DNA of 64,000 nt, from positions 62,001 to 126,000 of the forward strand of contig NZ_JABBYG020000012.1 of NCBI RefSeq assembly GCF_012935325.2, written 5' to 3'. The position numbers were made by a program, and so were the translations under genes. The notes beneath the pieces were generated by a model. That model was given only the letters and a program-made list of their open reading frames with translations, had not been told where the DNA came from and did not search any database. Every line of letters starts with the position of its first letter. Within the stretch, counting starts at the first letter, position 1. Origin of the DNA: Paenibacillus sp. PL91 (lineage in GTDB: Bacteria > Bacillota > Bacilli > Paenibacillales > Paenibacillaceae). Shown here piece after piece: positions 33,721 through 41,451 of the stretch.

Positions 33721-34437
33721 CTAATCCTTTATTTTACTCGCCCATTTTACGATGGGAAAGCTTGCTTCATACAAGATGACCAAAGGTACCAATACAATGA
33801 ATGCAGATATGAAATCAGGGGGTGTTAGTATGGTGGATAGGGTGACCAAAATGACATAGGCGAGCCTTCTGCTTTTTCTCAGCCGCTCGGGTGTGACAAG
33901 ACCGATTTTTGCGAGAAAAATAAGCACGATCGGATACTCAAATACAAGGGACAGCGGCAGTACAATGCGCATCAGAAACTGGATGTATTGTGCTGCGCCA
34001 TATGTTTCCACCAGCCCCATGGACTGTGTGACGGAGGATGCGAATTGCACGGCCATCGGAAAGACCACAAACCAGCTGAAGGCAAGCCCGATTAGAAATA
34101 GCAACAGCGCAAAAGGAATAAGCCAAGGGATTGATTTGCGCTCCTGCTGAGTCAAAGCTGGCTTGACGAACAGCCATACCTGCAGCAGAGCGAAAGGCAC
34201 CGTTGCGCCAATGCCGATTGCAGCTCCAGTTTGTACGTATAATTGCAGCGCGTCAAATGGGGAAAAAGCGTTCCACAAAATCGGCTGGGCGGGTGAATAG
34301 GATTGCTGCAAATAGGCTAACACGGGGCGAACTAGCGCAATTCCGCCGCATAAGGCTATCGCGAATAGGATGAGCACATAAATGATTCTTTTGCGCAGCT
34401 CCGTCAAATGATCGATTAATGTTGGTTGTGCGAGCAT
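33721..34437 (-). CDS. tatC: Sec-independent protein translocase subunit TatC
   Basis: 238 residues with six membrane segments. Family marks are the N-terminal HLTELRKRIIYV, a first periplasmic loop with FSPFDALQLYVQ, and the conserved FEYPIVLIFLAKIGLVTPERLRKSRR before helix 5. TatC recognises the twin-arginine signal. It starts 12 bases after the regulator stop with AGGAGGTCG as ribosome site and is followed directly by the gene of a twin-arginine substrate, so this Tat unit looks dedicated, like TatAd-TatCd with PhoD in Bacillus subtilis. Confidence 0.95.
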   Translation of the reverse strand: MLAQPTLIDHLTELRKRIIYVLILFAIALCGGIALVRPVLAYLQQSYSPAQPILWNAFSPFDALQLYVQTGAAIGIGATVPFALLQVWLFVKPALTQQERKSIPWLIPFALLLFLIGLAFSWFVVFPMAVQFASSVTQSMGLVETYGAAQYIQFLMRIVLPLSLVFEYPIVLIFLAKIGLVTPERLRKSRRLAYVILVTLSTILTPPDFISAFIVLVPLVILYEASFPIVKWASKIKD

Positions 34438-34449
34438 CAGATCGACCTC

Positions 34450-34707
34450 CTAACCATGTGCTGCGGATTCAGTTCCACGCTTCATCGCGCGATGCCTAAT
34501 TTCCGCCGTCATCCAGCCGACCTCCATTTGCTTGCCGATTTCGACCAGCTTCTCAATATCGCGGAAGGAGTATTTGCGAGTGCCTCCCACGGTTCGTTTT
34601 GGAGTAATCAGCTTGCGGTTTTCATAATAGCGAATCCGTCTTTCCGACAATCCGGTAAGCTCGCTTACCGTTCCGATATTCATAACCTGCTTATCCATAA
34701 ACGACAT
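34450..34707 (-). CDS. Short TnrA/GlnR-like MerR-family nitrogen regulator
   Basis: 85 residues from ATG 34707, eight bases after AAAGGAG. The MerR helix-turn-helix is NIGTVSELTGLSERRIRYYENRKLI followed by TPKRTVGGTRKYSFRDIEKL, very close in pattern to Bacillus TnrA and GlnR (IGIVSELTGLSVRQIRYYE in TnrA). The protein stops soon after TAEI; TnrA (about 110 residues) and GlnR (about 135) continue with a C-terminal tail that senses feedback-inhibited glutamine synthetase. That tail is largely missing here. First gene of the leftward tatC-deaminase operon. TnrA/GlnR-type boxes lie on both sides of its start region. Confidence 0.85.
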   Translation of the reverse strand: MSFMDKQVMNIGTVSELTGLSERRIRYYENRKLITPKRTVGGTRKYSFRDIEKLVEIGKQMEVGWMTAEIRHRAMKRGTESAAHG

Positions 34708-34765
34708 GATGACAGCTCCTTTTACCCCTTTTTTGACGTTGCCAAAGCCACTCCTTTCACCAATA

Positions 34766-34782
34766 TGTAATATTAAATCACG
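34766..34782. promoter_or_regulatory. TnrA/GlnR-like box upstream of the regulator gene, imperfect
   Basis: TGTAATATTAAATCACG fits the 17-base TnrA/GlnR consensus TGTNANAWWWTMTNACA at 15 of 17 positions and lies 59 bases before the regulator ATG, fitting autoregulation. Confidence 0.6.
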
Positions 34783-34924
34783 CAATCTGGCTGTGTACCT
34801 AAATCATAATGACGGAGGCATGTGCTGTCATTGGATGATGATCCTAACATTTTGAAAAAGGATTAGACGGATCGTACAACAGAGGACCGACGCCAATAAA
34901 GGGAATAGGGCTATCGAAAAACCA

Positions 34925-34941
34925 TGTCAAATTATATGACA
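34925..34941. promoter_or_regulatory. TnrA/GlnR box fitting the full consensus upstream of tatA
   Basis: TGTCAAATTATATGACA fits all 17 positions of TGTNANAWWWTMTNACA. If TATTGT at 34971-34976 is the tatA -10, the box centre is about 50 bases before transcription start, the position used for TnrA activation. Confidence 0.8.
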
Positions 34942-35024
34942 TACTTCGAGACAGCCGCATGTGCATCTGCTATTGTGGAAGCATCGCAGGTCGATTTGCA
35001 AAAATGAGAATGAGGTGATGGTTC

Positions 35025-35210
35025 ATGTTGCAAAGCATTGGAATACCGGGATTGATCATGATTTTAGTCGTCATTCTAATCGTGTTCGGCCCCTCCAAGC
35101 TTCCAGAGCTCGGAAGAGCGGTCGGACGCACGCTGCATGAGTTCAAGAGCTCCGCTCGCGAGCTGGTAGCCGAGAGTAAGGATGAGCAGGAAACAAAGGG
35201 AAGCGCGTAA
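35025..35210 (+). CDS. tatA: Sec-independent protein translocase subunit TatA
   Basis: 61 residues: an N-terminal membrane helix (IGIPGLIMILVVILIVFGP), the hinge FGPSKLPELG and an amphipathic helix GRAVGRTLHEFKSSARELV, then a charged tail. TatA forms the size-adapting pore with TatC. Its RBS is GAGGTGATG before ATG 35025. It is divergent from the tatC operon, with the full-consensus TnrA/GlnR box between, so both arms may respond to nitrogen supply. The stop codon lies within the first unit of a 19-base tandem repeat. Confidence 0.94.
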   Translation: MLQSIGIPGLIMILVVILIVFGPSKLPELGRAVGRTLHEFKSSARELVAESKDEQETKGSA

Positions 35211-35273
35211 GATTTAGGGAATCGCGTAAGCTATAGGAAAGCACATAAGCCAAAGGGAAGTGCAAAAGCCATT
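35198..35273 (+). repeat. Four degenerate 19-bp tandem repeats over the tatA stop codon
   Basis: Units GGGAAGCGCGTAAGATTTA, GGGAATCGCGTAAGCTATA, GGAAAGCACATAAGCCAAA and GGGAAGTGCAAAAGCCATT run without gaps. The first holds the last TatA codons and the stop. It looks like slippage duplication that then decayed. Confidence 0.75.
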
Positions 35274-35375
35274 TGATCGATGTCTGATGAGCGGCACCAG
35301 CCGTGTGTGATTGATCGATGGAGGGGGTCGCCTCGAAAGGTCTGGAAGGACATTTCGAGCGATCCTCTTCCGTTT

Positions 35376-36080
35376 AGATCTTAAAAGTAGATCTATTTTC
35401 GCCAAATTAGCCAATTTCGAAAAAATAAGTCTAGAAAATAGACCTAAGCCAGCTCATCCCCCGCCAAATGGCGTTCTAAACGTCATCCCAGCAAGATTAG
35501 ATCTAAAAAGTAGATCTATTTTCACCAAATTAGCCAATTTCGAAAAAATAAGTCTAGAAAATAGACTTAAGCCAGCTCATCCCCCGCCAAATGGCGTTCT
35601 AAACGTCATCCCAGCAAGATTAGATCTAAAAAGTAGATGTATTTTTACCAAATTAGCCAATTTCGAAAAAATAAGTCTAGAAAATAGACCTAAGCCAGCT
35701 CATCCCCCGCCAAATCACCGTCTAAACGTCATCCCAGCAAGATTAGATCTAAAAAGTAGATCTATCTTCACCGAACTAGCCAATTTTGAAAAATAAGTCT
35801 AGAAAATAGACCTAAGCCAGCTCATCTCCCGCCAAATGGCGTTCTAAACGTCATCCCAGCAAGATTAGATCTAAAAAGTAGATGTATTTTTACCAAATTA
35901 GCCAATTTCGAAAAAATAAGTCTAGAAAATAGACCTAAGCCAGCTCATCCCCCGCCAAATCACCGTCTAAACGTCATCCCAGCAAGATTAGATCTAAAAA
36001 GTAGATCTATCTTCACCGAACTAGCCAATTTTGAAAAATAAGTCTAGAAAATAGACCTAAGCCAGCTCATCTCCCGCTAA
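35376..36080. repeat. Six tandem copies of a 123-bp hairpin-rich repeat
   Basis: Copies begin at AGATCT at 35376, 35499, 35622, 35745, 35867 and 35990, a period of 123 except one copy of 122; the last is cut short near 36080. Each carries two small stem-loops: AGATCTA-AAAAG-TAGATCT and GTCTA-GAAAA-TAGAC. Copies 3+4 and 5+6 are nearly identical pairs, so the latest event was a 245-bp duplication. There are no unique spacers, so this is not CRISPR. The rest of 35274-36283 shows no gene; AT-rich promoter-like sequence precedes the LacI gene. Confidence 0.9.
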
Positions 36081-36283
36081 ATTGCTAAGCCAGCTCATCC
36101 CCTCATCCCCAGCCCCTGTGAAAAATTAGCCTTCTTTTTTGCTATATATGCTCGTATTGATGCTGCCGAATCCGCAGCAAGTACGGCGTACAATTGAAAA
36201 ATTTGGAATATACTCGTTTCTATTTGTCCAAAAGTCTGTTATTCTACTGAGGAATCGAATTTTGGACTGAGGAGTGAGCAGCT

Positions 36284-37339
36284 ATTAAGCCGGTTACTGT
36301 ATATGATATTGCGAGGGAAGCCAACGTCTCAGTAGCCACTGTGTCGCGCGTAATCAACAACACGGCTCCAGTAAAAAAGTCGACGAGAGACCGCATCATG
36401 GAGCTGATTACGAAGCATCAATTTCAACCGAACGCGCTTGCCAGAAGCTTGTTCAAGAAAGAGACAGGCATGATTGGCGTCATCTTGCCTGACATTACCA
36501 ATCCTTTTTTTCCTGAGGTGCTAGCAGGTCTTGATCAGGAGGCACGGAGCAAAGGATATACGTTTTTTCTGTGCGATACCGTTTCGACTAATGGCGATTC
36601 AGCGGAGCAATATGTGCGTGAGTCGCAATATTTGAGCATCCTGATGGAGAAACAGGTAGACGGCATCGTCATGATCGGAGGCCGCATTAATCTGGCCAAG
36701 CTAAGCAAGGAGCTGGCTTACGAGGTCGTTGAAGCGAGCAAGCGCGTGCCGCTGCTGCTTATTAATGGCAATATTCCGGGCGAAGGGCTGACCCGCGTAT
36801 ATGCCGATGAGCGGGAGGGCGCGGAGCTGGCGACGCAGCATTTGATTGATTTGGGCCATCGCGATATTGCTTTTGTAGGCGGGTACAAGCATATGTCCAA
36901 TACGATGCAGCGCATACAAGGCTTTGTGAAAACGATGGAGAAAAACGGTTTGTCCACACGCAAGGAATGGGTACGAAACGGGGGCTTTTCTGTGGACAGC
37001 GGCAAAGCGTTCATGAACGAGCTGCTTAAGCTGCCGGAATTGCCGACGGCTATTTTTTGCGCGAACGATTTGGTTGCCATCGGCGTCATGAAGGCTGCTC
37101 ATAAAGCGGGACTAAGTGTGCCGCAGGATCTGTCTCTGATAGGGTTTGACGATATTCCTTATGCCTCCAACAGCATCCCGGAATTGACCTCAATTTCCTT
37201 GAAATGCTATGACGTTGGACGGAGCGCAGCAGAGCTGCTCCATCAGATGATTACGAAAAACAAAGTAAACAAAAGCACCAAGCTTAGACCTGAGCTCATT
37301 GTCAGAGAGTCGACAGCCCCGCCTCGCAATAAAAAATAA
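36284..37339 (+). CDS. LacI-family transcriptional repressor, apparent ATT start
   Basis: 351 residues if started at ATT 36284. The DNA-binding domain reads TVYDIAREANVSVATVSRV then INNTAPVKKSTRDRI, a complete LacI headpiece, and the periplasmic-binding-like core follows (GMIGVILPDITNPFFPEV, IGFDDIPYASNSIPELTS). In frame, TGA at 36275 leaves only GCA GCT ATT before the headpiece. The first standard start is GTG 36341, which would delete most of the recognition helix. GGAG at 36271-36274 is nine bases before ATT. An AUU start is known from infC. It probably represses the GH35-transport operon through TGTAAC-type operators. Confidence 0.85.
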   Translation: MKPVTVYDIAREANVSVATVSRVINNTAPVKKSTRDRIMELITKHQFQPNALARSLFKKETGMIGVILPDITNPFFPEVLAGLDQEARSKGYTFFLCDTVSTNGDSAEQYVRESQYLSILMEKQVDGIVMIGGRINLAKLSKELAYEVVEASKRVPLLLINGNIPGEGLTRVYADEREGAELATQHLIDLGHRDIAFVGGYKHMSNTMQRIQGFVKTMEKNGLSTRKEWVRNGGFSVDSGKAFMNELLKLPELPTAIFCANDLVAIGVMKAAHKAGLSVPQDLSLIGFDDIPYASNSIPELTSISLKCYDVGRSAAELLHQMITKNKVNKSTKLRPELIVRESTAPPRNKK

Positions 37340-37367
37340 TGACTAAAAATCAGTTTTAAAAAAAATA

Positions 37368-37396
37368 TTGACAACGCTTACATTGTTGAATAAAAT
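37368..37396 (+). promoter_or_regulatory. Sigma-A promoter overlapped by a cre site, GH35 operon
   Basis: TTGACA (37368-37373), 17 bases, TAAAAT (37391-37396). The overlapping TGACAACGCTTACA (37369-37382) matches the cre pattern at 13 of 14 positions, so CcpA would occlude RNA polymerase directly. Confidence 0.75.
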
Positions 37397-37434
37397 CAAG
37401 ATGTCAAAAGATTGCAGCGTGTCACCATAATAAA

Positions 37435-37448
37435 TGTAACCCGTTACA
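37435..37448. promoter_or_regulatory. LacI-type operator O1
   Basis: TGTAACCCGTTACA has perfect 6-base arms around CC and lies about 30 bases downstream of the expected transcription start. Confidence 0.7.
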
Positions 37449-37563
37449 TAACATTTGCAGCTCTTATTCAAACGAGTCATCACACTAATACACGTCAGCG
37501 TACCGTACAGAAAATTAGTTCTGTTTTATTCCGGTCATGGGTGTATTTATTTTTTTCTAAAAA

Positions 37564-37591
37564 TGTAACGGGTTTCATGAAACGGGTTACA
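37564..37591. promoter_or_regulatory. Adjacent LacI-type operators O2 and O3
   Basis: TGTAACGGGTTTCA (37564-37577) directly abuts TGAAACGGGTTACA (37578-37591). With O1 they define TGWAACSSGTTWCA. The pair lies 40 bases before the GH35 start, 129 bases after O1, suited to looping. The rest of 37340-37630 is untranslated leader. Confidence 0.7.
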
Positions 37592-37630
37592 TAATTAGAG
37601 CTTTTAGCCTATTTTGTTGGAGGTTATGAC

Positions 37631-40438
37631 ATGGTCATGAAAGTTGGAGCTAGAGCGGCTGTGCAGTTTGATGCGGATGCCGTAAGGATTCAAGAAACCC
37701 CACATATTTTGCTATGCGCTTCGCTGTTTTATTTCCGCATTCCTAGGGCGCATTGGAAGGAGCGCATGGAGCAGCTCCTAGCCTTCGGATACAACAGCAT
37801 CGATGTTTATTTTCCTTGGAACTACCATGAAACAGCCGAAGGAGAATGGGACTTCAGCGGTGAGCGTGATGCGGAGGCATTCCTGAAAGCGGCGGCAGAG
37901 GTCGGCTTGTATGTCGTTGCAAGGCCAGGCCCTTACATTTGCTCGGAGTGGGATGGCGGCGCGCTTCCGGCCTATCTGCTTACGAAGGGGCTGAAGCTTC
38001 GAGACAATGATGCTGAATTCCTGGGCTATGTTTCGAAATGGTTTGATCGGATTTTGCCATTGCTGAAGGCTTATCAAGCAGGAGAGGGCGGAACGGTGAT
38101 CGGCGTTCAGCTTGATAACGAGCTCGATTTCTATGACTGTCATGATCCAAAAGGATATATAACGGCGCTGCGCGATATGGCGCTTCATCACGGTATTTCG
38201 GTTCCGCTGTTCGCATGCGCTGGCCAAGGCGGCTTGCTGCAAGCATCGGGACTAACAGAGGAGGTCGTTCCGACCTGCAACTTCTATCCGGATAATCGGG
38301 AGGCTGAATTTGAGCAGAAGGTGCTTCATTACAGCAATACCTTAGCTGAACTAGGGTATCCGCTGCTCGTTACGGAGACGAATCGAGCGCATTATCTGCT
38401 GCGGAGATTGCTCTCATGCGGAGCTAAGCTGCTTGGTCCTTATCTTCAAGTGTCGGGTACCGACTTCGGCTTTACGAACGCGACGAACAACTGGGGCAAG
38501 CCGCTTGCGTTCATGACCTCGGATTATGACTTTGGCGGAATGATCTCTCCCGAAGGGCATATCCGCGAGGAAGCGTATGAGGGCAGGCTGCTGAGCCGGT
38601 TGATAGCCGCTTACGGCGCTCCGCTTGCGCAAGCAACCCCGCTAGGAAACGAATCATCTGATACGTGGACGATTGCCGGAGACAACGAGCGGGTTGTCGG
38701 TCCATATGCTCTGCAGCTGGAAGGCGGCGGAAGCCTTCTGTTCATCACGAATTTGGATGACCGGGATAAAGAAATAGCAATCGAAGCTTCCGGCGATCCG
38801 AACGCGGCGGAAAATCATAGCTTTACGATTAAAGCAGGCCGGTCACTGGTTCTTCCCTTTGATATTCCGCTTGGCCTCTGGGGCATGAAAGGGCTGCTTG
38901 CAAGCTCAACCGCAGAGCTGTACATGGCAGAAGCATCCGACAGCGAAGCCACTCTAGCCTTCCATACGGAAGGAAAAGGCGAGATCAACCTGCTGCTTCA
39001 AGCGCCGCAGGATGTAGAGACGGAGAAGGCGACTGCCGAATTGTCGGAAGAACGCCTTACGATAACCTTTGATGGAAAAGAAGATAGCTTCTGCTTGATC
39101 ACCACCGCTGATGGACGAAAGCTGAAGCTTTTTATAACCGACAGAAAGAAAGCGCTTTATTTCGAAAAGGCAGACGATAGCGGAGCCATTCAGTACGGGG
39201 AGCCGCTCCGTTACACGGAAAGTATCGAGGAAGCGGCGACCGATTGGCGTCTGAGCGTCTTCGATGCAGCAGCGCCATTGTCAGTGGAGGGTAATAGCGG
39301 CCCTAAAAACATTGAAAAAGCTGATTACTTAGAGCAGCTCGGCATTTACCGCGGATATGCATGGTACGAAGCGGCAGTTCAGCTCCCGGAAGGAAAGGCG
39401 GCGCAAGGGGTGCTGATCCGGCAGGGCAGCGACGTTGTATCGCTGTACGCAGGTGGCGAGTATGCCGGTACGGTTGCGCCAGGCGGCGCCAGCTCCTACC
39501 TCCCTTTAAGCAGTAATCTGCAGGATGGCAGGCTGCTTGCCAGGGTGGAAATTTGGGGGCATTCGAACTTTGACGATGCTCGGCTTCCCGGCCTTCGGCT
39601 GCATGCGATGAAGGGGCTCAAGGGGCTTGCTGCCATAACGGAAACGCGTGACCTTAGCCGCAATTGGAGCGTCTATCGCGCGGCGGCTAGTTCCTTGCGT
39701 ACGGAGCTGATTGCCTCTCCCGATTGCAGCCTGTGGCCAATCGTCAATTTTGGCGGCTGGCTGTCGCCCGATCATCCGGCATTCGAATATTACCGGAAAA
39801 CGTTCCATGCCTCCGCGGATGCCACCTCTTGGACGCTGCATTTCCGCGGCATTCAGTCATTGGCGCGGCTGTTCGTGGGCGGCAAGGATTTAGGACCGAT
39901 TCATCCGTTTGACCCATTTATCGATATCTCGGAACACGTTACGGCTGGAGAAGCGGTGGAGCTGACAGTTTACGTCGAGCGAGTGCTTGGCTTGCCGTCC
40001 GGACAGGTGCATTTGTATGAAGGTGCTGCGGCCGCGGATTGGTCGGTTAGCGCAGCGGAGGAAGCAGAGCTGCACGCACATGCAGAGGGCGCAAGGGTTC
40101 AAGAGGCGGCTCAGCAGTTTCCAGTCTCGTTGCAGCCTGGCGAGACGGCTTGGCTATATGCTACCACGATCAATTCAGCAGCGGGATCCGGCTGGCGGGG
40201 GAGGGTCGCAGGGTCGGGCCTTAAGCTGACCGTCTTTCTAGAAGGAAGGATCGTTGGACGGCTTTGGCTGCCAAGCGAAGACGAGAACCGGCCGGTCTTC
40301 TCGGGCGGGAGCCCGGATTCCTTCTATTTGCCGGGAGCCTGGTTTGAAGGGGATAAGGGAAGGCTGGCGATTTTGCTGGAGGCGGTTGACCGAAGCAAAC
40401 CTGGATGCTTGGAATCGGTTCAGTTCATATCCGTCTAG
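37631..40438 (+). CDS. GH35-type beta-galactosidase, large intracellular form
   Basis: 935 residues from ATG with GGAGG seven bases before. The N-terminal barrel has the GH35 marks FRIPRAHWKERM, RPGPYICSEWDGGALPAYLL, the acid/base E164 in GVQLDNELDF and the probable nucleophile E249 in LLVTETNRAHY. The rest, from about 330, is beta-rich with jelly-roll-like domains. No signal peptide. It opens an operon with two permeases and a binding lipoprotein under LacI and CcpA control, so it cleaves an imported beta-galactoside. The residue context around E249 is unusual for GH35, so specificity may differ. Confidence 0.85.
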   Translation: MVMKVGARAAVQFDADAVRIQETPHILLCASLFYFRIPRAHWKERMEQLLAFGYNSIDVYFPWNYHETAEGEWDFSGERDAEAFLKAAAEVGLYVVARPGPYICSEWDGGALPAYLLTKGLKLRDNDAEFLGYVSKWFDRILPLLKAYQAGEGGTVIGVQLDNELDFYDCHDPKGYITALRDMALHHGISVPLFACAGQGGLLQASGLTEEVVPTCNFYPDNREAEFEQKVLHYSNTLAELGYPLLVTETNRAHYLLRRLLSCGAKLLGPYLQVSGTDFGFTNATNNWGKPLAFMTSDYDFGGMISPEGHIREEAYEGRLLSRLIAAYGAPLAQATPLGNESSDTWTIAGDNERVVGPYALQLEGGGSLLFITNLDDRDKEIAIEASGDPNAAENHSFTIKAGRSLVLPFDIPLGLWGMKGLLASSTAELYMAEASDSEATLAFHTEGKGEINLLLQAPQDVETEKATAELSEERLTITFDGKEDSFCLITTADGRKLKLFITDRKKALYFEKADDSGAIQYGEPLRYTESIEEAATDWRLSVFDAAAPLSVEGNSGPKNIEKADYLEQLGIYRGYAWYEAAVQLPEGKAAQGVLIRQGSDVVSLYAGGEYAGTVAPGGASSYLPLSSNLQDGRLLARVEIWGHSNFDDARLPGLRLHAMKGLKGLAAITETRDLSRNWSVYRAAASSLRTELIASPDCSLWPIVNFGGWLSPDHPAFEYYRKTFHASADATSWTLHFRGIQSLARLFVGGKDLGPIHPFDPFIDISEHVTAGEAVELTVYVERVLGLPSGQVHLYEGAAAADWSVSAAEEAELHAHAEGARVQEAAQQFPVSLQPGETAWLYATTINSAAGSGWRGRVAGSGLKLTVFLEGRIVGRLWLPSEDENRPVFSGGSPDSFYLPGAWFEGDKGRLAILLEAVDRSKPGCLESVQFISV

Positions 40439-40464
40439 CATAGGACTACGAGGGGGAATTAAGG

Positions 40465-41439
40465 ATGGAAACGACCACGACTACGGCCGAGAGGATGCCC
40501 CAGAGAAAGCTGCAGCGGATGAGCGGCGGCAAGCTTCGGCGATTTTGGAACAACAAGACGCTTCTGCTCATGTGCTTGCCGGCCATCGCTTTTTTTATCA
40601 TTTTTGCCTATCTGCCGATGCCCGGCCTGTATTTAGCTTTTATTAACTACAACTACTCGGATGGTATTTTCAAAAGCCCGTTTGTCGCATTCGATAACTT
40701 TCGCTTTCTCGTCATCAACGGTGACCTGTGGCGGCTATCGTTCAACACGGTTGCCTACAATCTGGTATTTATCGTGTTAGGAAACGTGCTGCAAATTTTT
40801 GTAGCGATCCTGCTGAACGAGATCCGCCGAAAATGGTTCAAAAAAGTGACGCAAACGCTAATGTTTCTGCCTCACTTTATATCCGCCGTGCTTATCGGCC
40901 TGATCGCCTATAACGTGCTTAGCTACGATTACGGGCTGTTGAACAGTATTTTGGAGTCGCTGGGCATGGAGCCCGTCAAAACGTATTCCGATCCGAAAAT
41001 ATGGCCGTTCATCATCGTGCTCACTTTTCTTTGGCAGTCGACCGGATACGGCTCCATCATTTATTTTGCAGCCATCATGGGGCTTGACAACGAAATTATC
41101 GAAGCTTCGGAAATCGACGGCGCCAATGCCTTCCAACGCATTATTTATATCGTGCTGCCATGGCTGAAACCAACCTTCATCATTCTGATGCTGTTCTCGC
41201 TCGGCGGCATTCTCAAAGGGAACTTCGGGCTGTTCTTCAACCTAGTGGGAGCCAACAATACCGCCTTGTATCCGACGACGGATATTATCGAGACGTATGT
41301 GTTCCGCTCCCTCATGACGAACTTCAACTTCTCGATCGGCAGCGCCGTAAGTCTCTATCAATCGGTATTCGGCTTTGTCGTCGTCTTGACCGCGAACTGG
41401 CTCGTGAAGAAGGCTTCGCCCGAAAACTCGTTATTTTAG
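40465..41439 (+). CDS. Carbohydrate ABC transporter permease, LplB type (GH35 operon)
   Basis: 324 residues with six membrane segments and a 30-residue charged N-terminal tail. EAA loop: EASEIDGANAFQRIIYIVLP. It lies 26 bases after the GH35 gene with GAGGGGG as ribosome site. It is clearly related to the permease at 19134 but only distantly, so it serves a separate importer. Confidence 0.92.
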   Translation: METTTTTAERMPQRKLQRMSGGKLRRFWNNKTLLLMCLPAIAFFIIFAYLPMPGLYLAFINYNYSDGIFKSPFVAFDNFRFLVINGDLWRLSFNTVAYNLVFIVLGNVLQIFVAILLNEIRRKWFKKVTQTLMFLPHFISAVLIGLIAYNVLSYDYGLLNSILESLGMEPVKTYSDPKIWPFIIVLTFLWQSTGYGSIIYFAAIMGLDNEIIEASEIDGANAFQRIIYIVLPWLKPTFIILMLFSLGGILKGNFGLFFNLVGANNTALYPTTDIIETYVFRSLMTNFNFSIGSAVSLYQSVFGFVVVLTANWLVKKASPENSLF

Positions 41440-41451
41440 GAGGTGTCGACT

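Noticed and set aside
35311..35796. 161-codon reading frame made of 41-residue repeats (LDLKSRSIF, LANFEKISLENR)
   Set aside because: It starts at TTG without a ribosome site, stays open only because the repeat unit is divisible by three, and is broken by a one-base loss in copy 4.
35376..36080. CRISPR array
   Set aside because: The whole 123-bp unit is repeated; there are no unique spacers and no cas genes.
36341..37339. GTG 36341 as the LacI start
   Set aside because: It would remove the helix-turn-helix, which is intact and in frame just upstream.
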